Assembly: GCA_041648665.1 (NCBI GenBank) | Contig: JBAZOP010000009.1 | Coordinates: forward strand, 1 to 56,211 | Source: a bacterium | GTDB lineage: Bacteria > UBA10199 > 2-02-FULL-44-16 > JAAZCA01 | DNA: 56,211 nt | Reading direction: 5' to 3' | In this document: piece by piece, positions 43,701 to 50,732 of the stretch | Layout of the letters: every line of letters starts with the position of its first letter | Numbering within the stretch: position 1 is the first letter of the stretch | Position numbers and translations under genes: made by a program | The notes under the pieces: generated by a model | Database searches by the model: none | Seen by the model: the letters and a program-made list of their open reading frames with translations, nothing else | Told to the model about the DNA's origin: nothing

Positions 43701-45674
43701 CTCAGCTCCGGCGACAATCTGAAGAACGTAAACAGCATGATCAACGATTTCATAGACCGCCTCGATGCGCCGCCGCGCTCCATGGAAGAGTATTTCATGC
43801 AGAAGATCGTCTCGGCGGCGTATCTGCCGTCGATCATGGGCAAAGCCTCGAATTCGAGGTCCGACGTGAGAAGCGACCAAAAGGCTGCGCGTATTGCAGC
43901 CGGCTGTTCGCTGATCTATGAGAAACCCGACGCTGGTGTCAGTAATTTCTCCGGCGATGTTGCCGCATCGGTCGCAAGGTTCATCGACAGGCTCACCGAC
44001 CTGTTCGTCAAAAAGGCCGGCGCTGCCTGCGGAGACGGCGTAGTCGAGGCTACTGAAGGTTGCGATCATAACCTGGCGGATCCGACGAGCAATACCACCG
44101 GGGCTCCGTATTATCTTTGCGAGGGTCTTTCATCCAACGACCCGAATTGTGATGTAGCTGCCTATACCTGTTCTCCATTTCATTCTCTTGACACCGATAA
44201 GTGCAGGTGCACCAGACCTTTCTGCGGCGACGGATGCGTATCCGCTCCTGATGAGGCATGCGATCCAAGGGCGTCCGAGCTGTTGCCGAGCGTCTACGGC
44301 AGCAACAATAATTGCCCGGTCGGCACCTCCTGTTCAGCCACTTGCGAATGCGTGGCGCCGCCGATCACGGTGGGAAGCTTGCTCGGCGATCTGAAGTTCC
44401 CCATCGGCCAGGCCATGCCTGGTCTTCGCGAGCTAACCGCCGTCGTGCTCAAAATGCCCAATCTCTGTAATCCCGCCGACGGAGTGCTTAATACGGGCGA
44501 ACAGTGCGATATGTTCGGCACTTTGCCCGGCGATTCGAGCTACGCCGCAACGGTCAACGCGCAGTGCGACTCCACGGGCAACGGGCCTGCGGATATCTGC
44601 GAGATCAACTGCACATGCTATCGCGGCGGTGCGACGACGGCAGTGGGGCTCAGGAACAACGACTGCATAGTGCAATGCGCGACCTATCCCAACGACGCGG
44701 TGGCTGCCAAGTACAAGGAGACCAACGACAAGATCCGCGCGATCACAGGCAGGACCGACGACTTCATCTGTCCGGAGGAGCAGGGCGTCACAGTGGTCTG
44801 CCGCGTGGACGGTTCGTCCGCCCCCACGGTTGCGCCATCCGAACTCAGCCTCTCGCTCTCGGGCGATCCTCTCGGCGGAGTCGCGGGCAACGTCCTGCCG
44901 TACTCGATCATCCAGTCCGGCGGCTCTGCGTTCGAAGACGAGACCAAGCTTGAGTTTCGTTCGTTCGTCACGGTGGAGCAGCCGATAATGCTCGTGCCGC
45001 TGGGCGGCTCCGAACTCCCGTCTGCCCAGGTTGTGGTGCCCAGCCTTGCTTCCAGCGTTGGAGCTGTCCCCATGACCACGACCTCCGTGGCCGCAGGTGC
45101 CTCCGGATCCACGCTCGTGAACAATATGTATTCGCACCGCCTGATAATAGGCGGCGGCGATGGCGAGTTGTCGTTGGATATGGCGCTGAGTGCGGATGCG
45201 CTGCCCGGCACGGCGGTGACCCTGCACGAGCTCAAGATGCGCACGGTCAACACGGGCGGCTCATGGGTCGCGGCCGAGGGCGCCACCAAGGATCTCAAAC
45301 CGGTTGAGGATCGCATCGACTGGCCGCAGCTCATGGCGATGATGGATGAGAGGGTGAAGGCGATGGGAGGCGCGGTGCCCACCTCCGCAATATACGCGGA
45401 CAATGCGTACCCAGTGGTTCCCAATCAGCGCTACGCGTTCTCGCTCTACCAGGAGAAGTACACGACTGCGGCCGAAGGCGAGGCGCAGACGGTCGACCTT
45501 CCCTTCGGTTTCATAGTGGGCGATCCGATGGTATACGGACAGGGCAGCGGTTGCGGATGCTTCGTGGCCGGCGCTGAGCCAACGCTGGGCTCGGTCCTCC
45601 CGATCATGCTCGCGCTGCTTGCGCCTGCAGGAGGCATCGCATACTTGAGGATCCGTAGGCGCCACAGGAAGTAG
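40731..45674 (+). CDS. Giant secreted protein with Cys-rich repeats and MYXO-CTERM-like tail
   Basis: A 1647-residue exported protein. A signal peptide (MKRAYSLCLAAVGVVAI...AVAQE) starts at 40731, after GAGG. Residues ~590-690 contain two FG-GAP/EF-loop-like segments (NLDGDKCGDFIVTW, DFDGDELIDIAAG), which in integrin-like proteins bind calcium. Three Cys-rich CGDG...E.CD-type repeats follow near 1100, 1163 and 1245, as in myxobacterial surface proteins. The tail has GCGCF near 1608, a hydrophobic helix and RRRHRK. This arrangement (Cys motif, membrane helix, Arg end) matches MYXO-CTERM-type sorting signals. Many paired cysteines suggest disulfides. The first ~550 residues resemble no domain I know. 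It is a separate unit with its own terminator. Confidence 0.85.
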   Translation: MKRAYSLCLAAVGVVAIIASVAVAQEVKFSKPILIGGDNALDQTKTQSTDLEFFAHPAGIGKNFKPDKKIEMPGMVPIEVGDVAASPGAPAEGAISANSPGVDHLKSRADAPGVLDPLTGIGTDDFVMFMDHPTYGDTYLAAAFEYQMKDSRQAHRLIMADLRSEAEANEFNALFGVDPLEEGLIGNAAPVAPYDSPETYPTTVVHQDKSFKWCLLPNVYMPSMGFWECGAPIPANVALGGNEYKDALMYDFVDIGTGLVGAVYDPVPLKAKPEIYMSLTVSDPAPMTLKFAYTYADFSPYAYFSPLALFRKANLAGSERYLFGGYTAYEMPYIDVSSGMKKLVPFVLNNWILPLAMNPIAIDAVDLKGASSWQNCGLSECSPNVPYPDTDLVVAYQGTLFDLESNLYDIWGRPLVMANEYHNWRWHLGTCETAGCADFDDLDATRFPDRRTALAMAWIQKNKWLQSSPDGDYVDMNPSHVFSPTHPILVGSGMYDNEVVTDYADDPINRHQVLFVPSGCSEVECPGGGMIYYVSNWEKFKKLWFKYVDNEFTGAGPFCTSDTYKYQETPFIMPYLLRVERPAEGFVPYEVKVANLDGDKCGDFIVTWRGAQTVADPDGVKFDDGAGAMFSNRVSIVLRNEIAGPGCEFTASYPADIPNYVVVPGAQVASAVTGDFDGDELIDIAAGNVLPELAEDGSSYSAYEYVLRRVLNFSTLPQDMLRVQVGFTSTDLAQAKGVSRVKAYEASTGPDTLAQIVGRPLMLPDIGCPDYSGSDDPTVASAFENYWGVYANLLSAYGAAGPKADVFNVVAPFIDSTNHPVPIGCSSPKPYCELTGSKWPLYSTDDCCSSPCSWGAASPADVVNTQCYMHLKKLKDTSCWHSQWLNDLPTWMVTGCPWASNSDEGSSGNGDSDFAQAGRSDVIVGEGDAIARASELVYAAAQELDASSTARLAAAVEQSVFPHVDLEAMLELALGAQAEKDPQLAKMMEMLSSGDNLKNVNSMINDFIDRLDAPPRSMEEYFMQKIVSAAYLPSIMGKASNSRSDVRSDQKAARIAAGCSLIYEKPDAGVSNFSGDVAASVARFIDRLTDLFVKKAGAACGDGVVEATEGCDHNLADPTSNTTGAPYYLCEGLSSNDPNCDVAAYTCSPFHSLDTDKCRCTRPFCGDGCVSAPDEACDPRASELLPSVYGSNNNCPVGTSCSATCECVAPPITVGSLLGDLKFPIGQAMPGLRELTAVVLKMPNLCNPADGVLNTGEQCDMFGTLPGDSSYAATVNAQCDSTGNGPADICEINCTCYRGGATTAVGLRNNDCIVQCATYPNDAVAAKYKETNDKIRAITGRTDDFICPEEQGVTVVCRVDGSSAPTVAPSELSLSLSGDPLGGVAGNVLPYSIIQSGGSAFEDETKLEFRSFVTVEQPIMLVPLGGSELPSAQVVVPSLASSVGAVPMTTTSVAAGASGSTLVNNMYSHRLIIGGGDGELSLDMALSADALPGTAVTLHELKMRTVNTGGSWVAAEGATKDLKPVEDRIDWPQLMAMMDERVKAMGGAVPTSAIYADNAYPVVPNQRYAFSLYQEKYTTAAEGEAQTVDLPFGFIVGDPMVYGQGSGCGCFVAGAEPTLGSVLPIMLALLAPAGGIAYLRIRRRHRK

Positions 45675-45718
45675 ATGGGCTGCCGGCAGGCAGGGCAGGC
45701 GTAAATTTAATGAGGGAT

Positions 45719-45752
45719 CAGCCCGAGGTTATCAGCCTCGGGCTGTTTTTTT
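45719..45752 (+). terminator. Terminator of the giant protein gene
   Basis: CAGCCCGAGG, loop TTATCAG, CCTCGGGCTG and seven T residues. It lies 45 bp after the stop codon and just before the next gene's promoter. Confidence 0.95.
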
Positions 45753-45777
45753 GAGCGTCTTATAAACGGATTGGGCG

Positions 45778-45805
45778 TTGACATTCCTGAAAAAACCAAT
45801 AAAAT
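45778..45805 (+). promoter_or_regulatory. Strong sigma-70-type promoter of the OmpA-family gene
   Basis: TTGACA (45778-45783), 16-nt spacer, TAAAAT (45800-45805), directly after a terminator. The start codon is 45 bp downstream with a GAGGGGGAG ribosome-binding site, so strong expression is expected. Confidence 0.75.
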
Positions 45806-45849
45806 CGCATAAAACAACGTCATCACTGATACTTACGGGGGAGGGGGAG

Positions 45850-47172
45850 ATGGCCAGAAAATTTATCAAATTGCTCGCTATGGCTGTTTTTGCACTGTTT
45901 ATAGCAAACAGCGCACAGGCGGCGCATAACGCCGACGTGATCACGATCAATCCGGCGACAGACGGCGGCAAGTACCTCACCATGTATCAGTCGGGTACGT
46001 TGCCTCAGTGGGGCTTCAACGCCGGCGGCTACATCGATTACGCCTTTGAGCCCCTCGAGTACGCGGACGCGTCAGGGCGCAGGCGCCGCGGGATCGTGGA
46101 CGATCTGCTCATGGCCAACATCATGGGCGCCATCGGTTGGACGGACTGGTGGTCCACGGGCGTAAACGTGCCTCTGGCCATCTGGGAGGGTTACATCAAT
46201 CCCAACCAGCCCGCGGCCACGGCCACGAAAGAGAATCTCTACGGCAAGATGGGCGATGTCAGGCTTGAGATGAAATTCAGGCTCCTCGACATCAACCGCT
46301 ATCACGTCGGCCTCGCTATCATTCCGTTCTTCTATTTTCCGACCGGAAAGGAATCCACGTTCTTGGGCAACGGCATGTGGTCGCCGGGCGGAATCCTCGC
46401 ATTCGACGCCGATATAAAGAACCGCGTGTTTCTGGCCCTGAACGCAGGCTATCGTAATTACGCGAACACGCGCTACGACGTGAACAACGCCAACGCCGTG
46501 ATCGACGACTCCCTCATCCTCAACGGCGGCATCAACGTGCGCATCAACGACTCATGGGCGGTCCTCGGTGAAGTGATTTCCGAGGGCGTTATCAAGAGCT
46601 ACTGGCAGAACCAGCTGCAGAACCCGGCCGAGTTCCTGGTCGGCGGCCGTTGGACGCCTCAGTCGAGAGCCAAGGGCCTCACTGTCACTGCGGCTGGCGG
46701 CCGAGGCATAACCACGGGCATCGGCAGCCCGGACTTCAGGGTGCTCGTGGGCGTGAACTACAGGCGCGCGGAGGTCGGGCCGCCTGAGCCAGTCGCAGTC
46801 GAGGCGGCGGTCGAGGAGAAGATCGTAATCACCCAGAAGATCCACTTCGAGTTCAACAAGGCGGTCATCAGGCCGATCTCCTATCCGATAGTCGACGACG
46901 TGGCATACCTGCTCTCGCGCAACCCGCAGATCAATCTCGTGAGGGTGGAGGGCCACACCGACTGGATAGGCTCCGACGCATACAACCAGCAGCTCTCAGA
47001 GCGGCGGGCCAACGCGGTGCGCGACTACCTCATAGGCAAAGGCATTGAGTCCAGCAGGCTGGCGGCGGTGGGTTACGGCGAGACGAGGCCGGTCGCGGAC
47101 AACAACACTGTCGAGGGCCGCGCGCGCAACCGCCGCACGGAATTTACGGTGGTGCAGATCGCGCCGCAGTGA
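45850..47172 (+). CDS. OmpA-family outer-membrane protein
   Basis: A 440-residue protein with signal peptide MARKFIKLLAMAVFALFIANSAQA. Residues ~30-325 are rich in alternating aromatic beta-strands (YIDYAFEPLEY, NVPLAIWEGY, LAIIPFFYFPTG), fitting an outer-membrane beta-barrel. Residues ~330-440 form the OmpA peptidoglycan-binding domain, with KIHFEFNKAVI, VEGHTDWIGSDAYNQQLSERRA and GYGETRPVADN...GRARNRR carrying the diaminopimelate-contacting Asp and Arg. It would tether the outer membrane to the wall. It has its own promoter and terminator and follows the giant surface protein gene. Confidence 0.93.
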   Translation: MARKFIKLLAMAVFALFIANSAQAAHNADVITINPATDGGKYLTMYQSGTLPQWGFNAGGYIDYAFEPLEYADASGRRRRGIVDDLLMANIMGAIGWTDWWSTGVNVPLAIWEGYINPNQPAATATKENLYGKMGDVRLEMKFRLLDINRYHVGLAIIPFFYFPTGKESTFLGNGMWSPGGILAFDADIKNRVFLALNAGYRNYANTRYDVNNANAVIDDSLILNGGINVRINDSWAVLGEVISEGVIKSYWQNQLQNPAEFLVGGRWTPQSRAKGLTVTAAGGRGITTGIGSPDFRVLVGVNYRRAEVGPPEPVAVEAAVEEKIVITQKIHFEFNKAVIRPISYPIVDDVAYLLSRNPQINLVRVEGHTDWIGSDAYNQQLSERRANAVRDYLIGKGIESSRLAAVGYGETRPVADNNTVEGRARNRRTEFTVVQIAPQ

Positions 47173-47196
47173 TATGAGCTGATGCATGGGCAATAA

Positions 47197-47221
47197 GGGG
47201 GAGCGATGAGCTCCCCTTTTT
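47197..47221 (+). terminator. Terminator after the OmpA-family gene
   Basis: GGGGAGC (47198-47204), loop GATGA, GCTCCCC (47210-47216), TTTTT. It ends 7 bp before the recG start, so recG would need transcription through it or an overlapping promoter. Confidence 0.88.
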
Positions 47222-47227
47222 ATCGAT

Positions 47228-49372
47228 ATGACCGATCAAAGGCAGACAAGACATCCGCTCGCCACTCCCGTCCAGTTCGTCAAAGGCGTGGGGCCTGCGC
47301 TCGCCGGGATACTGGGGCGCATGGGCGTGCTCACGGTCGGCGACCTGCTCGCAGTGACGCCGATCCGCTACATAGACCGCCGCCGCATACTCCCTATGTC
47401 CGAGCTCTCGCCCGGACACGACAGGACCGCGCAGGGAAAAATCGAGGCCGCCGGCATTTCCTTCATGGGAAAGCGCCGCAAACGCATCTTCGAGATCGTG
47501 CTCAGCGACGGCACGGGAAAGGCCTCGGCCAAGTTCTTCCACTTCAGGCAATCCTACATGCAGGAGAAGTTCAAAACAGGCATGGAGGTCATGCTCTCCG
47601 GCGACGTCTCCGAGTACGGCCGCACGCTGCAGTTCATACACCCGGAGATGGAGGTCTTGGGCGAGGAGGGCGGGGCGCCTGAATCCGGGGGCAAGATAGT
47701 CCCGGTTTATCCGCTGACGGAGGGGCTCTACCAGAAAACCGTGCGCAGGATCATAAGAAACGCATGGGACTCGTTCAACCAGCATATACACCCGATATTC
47801 CCCGAGTCCTTTGCGGAAAAATATCACCTCTCCGATCCGTGGGAATGCCTTCAGGAAATCCATTTTCCCTCGCCAGATCTAGACCCGGAGCTCCTGGCGA
47901 TTGGCCGCTCCGCTGCGCACAGGACGCTCATATTCGACGAGTTTTTCTTCCTTGAGCTGGGGCTCGCCATCAGGCGCCGCCAGCACACGGTAAAACAGGG
48001 ATTCGTCTTTGAGGGGGACGATGCGGGGCATGCGAGGCTCTTGTCGGCCCTGCCTTTTGAGCTCACGGCTGCGCAGAAGAGGGCGATCTCTGAGATCTTC
48101 TCGGACATGGCGAGGCCCGTCCCCATGAACAGGCTCCTGCAGGGAGACGTGGGCAGCGGCAAGACCGTGGTTGCGCTCGCTGCGGCAAACAGGGCGCGCG
48201 CGGCCGGCTTTCAGTCCGCGATAATGGCGCCGACCGAGATACTGGCGGAGCAGCACTACAGGACGATAGAGAAGCTCGCCGGCCCCATGGGCATCCGCCA
48301 CGCCCTTCTCACGAGTTCGACGAAGGGACGCGACCGCGCCGAGATCCTGCGCGGCATAGCCGACGGCTCGATCGAGCTCGCTGTCGGCACACACGCGCTG
48401 ATACAGGAAGGGGTGGACTTCAAGCGGCTGGGGTTCGTGGTCGTGGACGAGCAGCACCGCTTCGGGGTGATGCAGCGTGCGAAGCTCAGGCGCAAGGGCG
48501 CCCCGGATGCGGAGGAAGGGGCATGGCCCGACGTGCTGGTGATGACCGCCACGCCGATCCCGCGCACCCTGGCCATGACCCTCTACGGCGATCTCGACGT
48601 CTCGATCATAGACGAGATGCCTAAGGGGAGACTCCCCATCGTCACCAAACTCTATGACGAGCGCCAACGTGCGAAGCTCTATGAAGGGATCAGGCACGAA
48701 CTCAAACTCGGGCTGCAGACGTACGTGGTTTATCCCCTCATCGAGGAGAGCGAGAAGCTGGACCTCAAGAACGCGACCGCCATGTGCCAGGAGCTCAAGG
48801 GCGTATTCGAGCCGGATCACCGGGTGGAGCTCTTGCACGGCAGGATGTCCGGCGACGAGAAGGAACGCGTGATGGCCGAGTTCAAGGGGGGCCGCATTCA
48901 GGTGCTCGCTGCGACCTCGGTCGTGGAGGTAGGGGTGGACGTGCCGAACGCCTCGGTCATGGTGATAGAGCATGCGGAGCGATTCGGACTGGCGCAGCTG
49001 CATCAGCTGCGAGGCAGGGTCGGCAGATCCAACCACCAGTCGTATTGCATACTCATGGCGGACTATCGCCGCTCGGAGGACGCGCGCCGAAGGCTCAAGG
49101 TCATGACCGAGACGACCGACGGATTCAAGATCGCTGAGGAGGACCTCGCTCTACGCGGACCAGGGGAATTCATGGGTACGCGGCAGTCCGGCATGCCTCC
49201 GTTCCGGATTGCGAATCTCGTCCGCGACATCGGCCTCCTCACGCAGGCGCGCGAGGCCGCGTTTGCTCTCGCGCAGAGCGACCCCAGGCTCGAGCTGGCG
49301 GAAAACTCTCGCATCAAGGAGGTCCTCCTCTCCCGCTGGGAGGGCCGCCTCACCCTCGCCGACATAAGTTGA
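47228..49372 (+). CDS. recG: ATP-dependent DNA helicase RecG
   Basis: A 714-residue helicase that reverses stalled replication forks and branch-migrates Holliday junctions. The N-terminal wedge (OB-fold) domain begins VQFVKGVGPALAGILGRMG. Walker A is LLQGDVGSGKTVVAL near 303-317. DEQHRFGV, the RecG form of the DEAH box, is near 406, and ATPIPRTLAM, ATSVVEVGVDVPNA and QLRGRVGRSN follow. The C-terminal end (FMGTRQSGMPPFRIANL...ARE) is characteristic. The length is normal. It is read in the same direction as lipA, 34 bp downstream. Confidence 0.97.
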   Translation: MTDQRQTRHPLATPVQFVKGVGPALAGILGRMGVLTVGDLLAVTPIRYIDRRRILPMSELSPGHDRTAQGKIEAAGISFMGKRRKRIFEIVLSDGTGKASAKFFHFRQSYMQEKFKTGMEVMLSGDVSEYGRTLQFIHPEMEVLGEEGGAPESGGKIVPVYPLTEGLYQKTVRRIIRNAWDSFNQHIHPIFPESFAEKYHLSDPWECLQEIHFPSPDLDPELLAIGRSAAHRTLIFDEFFFLELGLAIRRRQHTVKQGFVFEGDDAGHARLLSALPFELTAAQKRAISEIFSDMARPVPMNRLLQGDVGSGKTVVALAAANRARAAGFQSAIMAPTEILAEQHYRTIEKLAGPMGIRHALLTSSTKGRDRAEILRGIADGSIELAVGTHALIQEGVDFKRLGFVVVDEQHRFGVMQRAKLRRKGAPDAEEGAWPDVLVMTATPIPRTLAMTLYGDLDVSIIDEMPKGRLPIVTKLYDERQRAKLYEGIRHELKLGLQTYVVYPLIEESEKLDLKNATAMCQELKGVFEPDHRVELLHGRMSGDEKERVMAEFKGGRIQVLAATSVVEVGVDVPNASVMVIEHAERFGLAQLHQLRGRVGRSNHQSYCILMADYRRSEDARRRLKVMTETTDGFKIAEEDLALRGPGEFMGTRQSGMPPFRIANLVRDIGLLTQAREAAFALAQSDPRLELAENSRIKEVLLSRWEGRLTLADIS

Positions 49373-49406
49373 CTGGGCGTATAAATCTGATATCCAGCTC
49401 GGACTC

Positions 49407-50279
49407 ATGGGAATTTCTGATAATAACGAACGGCAACGGCTTCCGGAATGGCTCAGGAAGAGCGGCCATGCCTCCCACAGTGCTCACGAGATCAAGAAGG
49501 GTCTCAGGGCCCGCGGCCTCCATACTGTCTGCGAGGAGGCACACTGTCCGAACATGGGCGAGTGTTTTGAGCGGGGGACAGCTACTATAATGATAATGGG
49601 CGATACCTGCACCCGCTCCTGCGGATTCTGCGCGGTGAAAACCGGTGTTCCAACCCCCCTGGACCCTTCTGAACCCGAAAGGGTGGCGGCCCAGGTCAAG
49701 GCCATGGGCCTCAAACACGCGGTGATCACCTCAGTGACCCGCGATGATCTTGCGGACGGAGGGGCGTTCCATTTCGCGGTCACGATTGCGGCGGTGAAGG
49801 CCATGTGCCCCGGTACTTCAATTGAGGTGCTGACCCCGGATTTCATGGGCAGGGAAGGGGATGTCAGCACTGTTTGCAAGGCGCGCCCCGATATCTTCAA
49901 CCACAACATCGAGACAGTGGAGAGGCTTACCCCGAGCGTTAGGGACAAAAGGGCTTCTTATCGTCGTTCTCTCGAAGTTTTGTCTCTCGCTCGAAAGGAG
50001 CTCCCGCAGGGGCGCGTGAAGTCCGGGCTCATGGTAGGGCTGGGGGAGACTGATCGCGAAGTCGAGTCAGCACTCTTAGATCTGGCAAAGGCCGGATGCG
50101 ATATTGTGACCATCGGCCAGTATCTGAGGCCCGCGAAGGGAAAACTGAAAGTAGCGGTTTACATCACACCGGAAATATTTCAGAGATATGAAAAAATAGG
50201 GTTAAAGCAAGGTATCAAGTACATGTTTTGCGGTCCTTTTGTGCGCAGCTCATACATGGCAGATAAAGCGTTACTTTAA
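49407..50279 (+). CDS. lipA: Lipoyl synthase
   Basis: A 290-residue radical SAM enzyme that inserts two sulfurs into octanoyl-protein to make the lipoyl cofactor. The auxiliary cluster cysteines are C42, C47 and C53 (VCEEAHCPNMGEC) and the SAM cluster is C68-x3-C72-x2-C75 in CTRSCGFC. EVLTPDFMG, NHNIETVERL, KSGLMVGLGETDREV and the C-terminal RSSYMAD (a Ser that ligates the auxiliary cluster) are present. From about 49,960 the codons become AT-richer. Its product supports the 2-oxoacid dehydrogenase or glycine cleavage function implied by lpd. No lipB lies in the window. Confidence 0.97.
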   Translation: MGISDNNERQRLPEWLRKSGHASHSAHEIKKGLRARGLHTVCEEAHCPNMGECFERGTATIMIMGDTCTRSCGFCAVKTGVPTPLDPSEPERVAAQVKAMGLKHAVITSVTRDDLADGGAFHFAVTIAAVKAMCPGTSIEVLTPDFMGREGDVSTVCKARPDIFNHNIETVERLTPSVRDKRASYRRSLEVLSLARKELPQGRVKSGLMVGLGETDREVESALLDLAKAGCDIVTIGQYLRPAKGKLKVAVYITPEIFQRYEKIGLKQGIKYMFCGPFVRSSYMADKALL

Positions 50280-50288
50280 GGAGGTAAG

Positions 50289-50732
50289 ATGAGCAGGCTC
50301 TCAGAGAGCATAGCTATCAAGGCGCCGATCGAAGAGGTGTTCAGGGTGATCTCAGATTTTGAGAGCTATCCCGATTTTCTCAACGAGATCGTCGCAGCCA
50401 AGGTAGTCAAGAAAGCGAAGTCCAAAGCAGAGGTGGATTTCACGGCCCAGATAGTGAGCCGCATCAATTATACGCTCGCAATGAGGCTCTCACCCCCAAG
50501 CCGCATAGACTGGTCTCTGATCAAGGGCGATTTTATGGAAGGAAACGACGGTTCGTGGGAGCTGGCGAAACTGGAGCCCAATCTCACGGACGCTACTTTC
50601 AGCGTGGAGATGCGCTTCCCGATGTGGGTGCCAAAGTCCTTTGCCGAAGGGACGCTGAAATCAGGGCTCCCCAAGATGTTAAGAGAGGTCAAACAGGAGG
50701 CGGAGAAGAGATTCGCGAAGAAATCACGATAG
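50289..50732 (+). CDS. SRPBCC-family (RatA/COQ10-like) protein
   Basis: A 147-residue START-like protein of the polyketide cyclase/ribosome-association toxin RatA group. IAIKAPIEEVFRVISDFESYPDFLNEI is the N-terminal signature (read in parts), RINYTLAMRLSPPSRIDWSLIKGDF lies in the middle, and an amphipathic C-terminal helix ends KQEAEKRFAKK. Relatives bind a hydrophobic ligand such as ubiquinone precursors, or act on ribosomes; the role here is open. AAGGAGG lies just before the ATG. It overlaps the end of the convergent shc gene by 9 bp, so a lipid-linked role is possible but not shown. Confidence 0.85.
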   Translation: MSRLSESIAIKAPIEEVFRVISDFESYPDFLNEIVAAKVVKKAKSKAEVDFTAQIVSRINYTLAMRLSPPSRIDWSLIKGDFMEGNDGSWELAKLEPNLTDATFSVEMRFPMWVPKSFAEGTLKSGLPKMLREVKQEAEKRFAKKSR

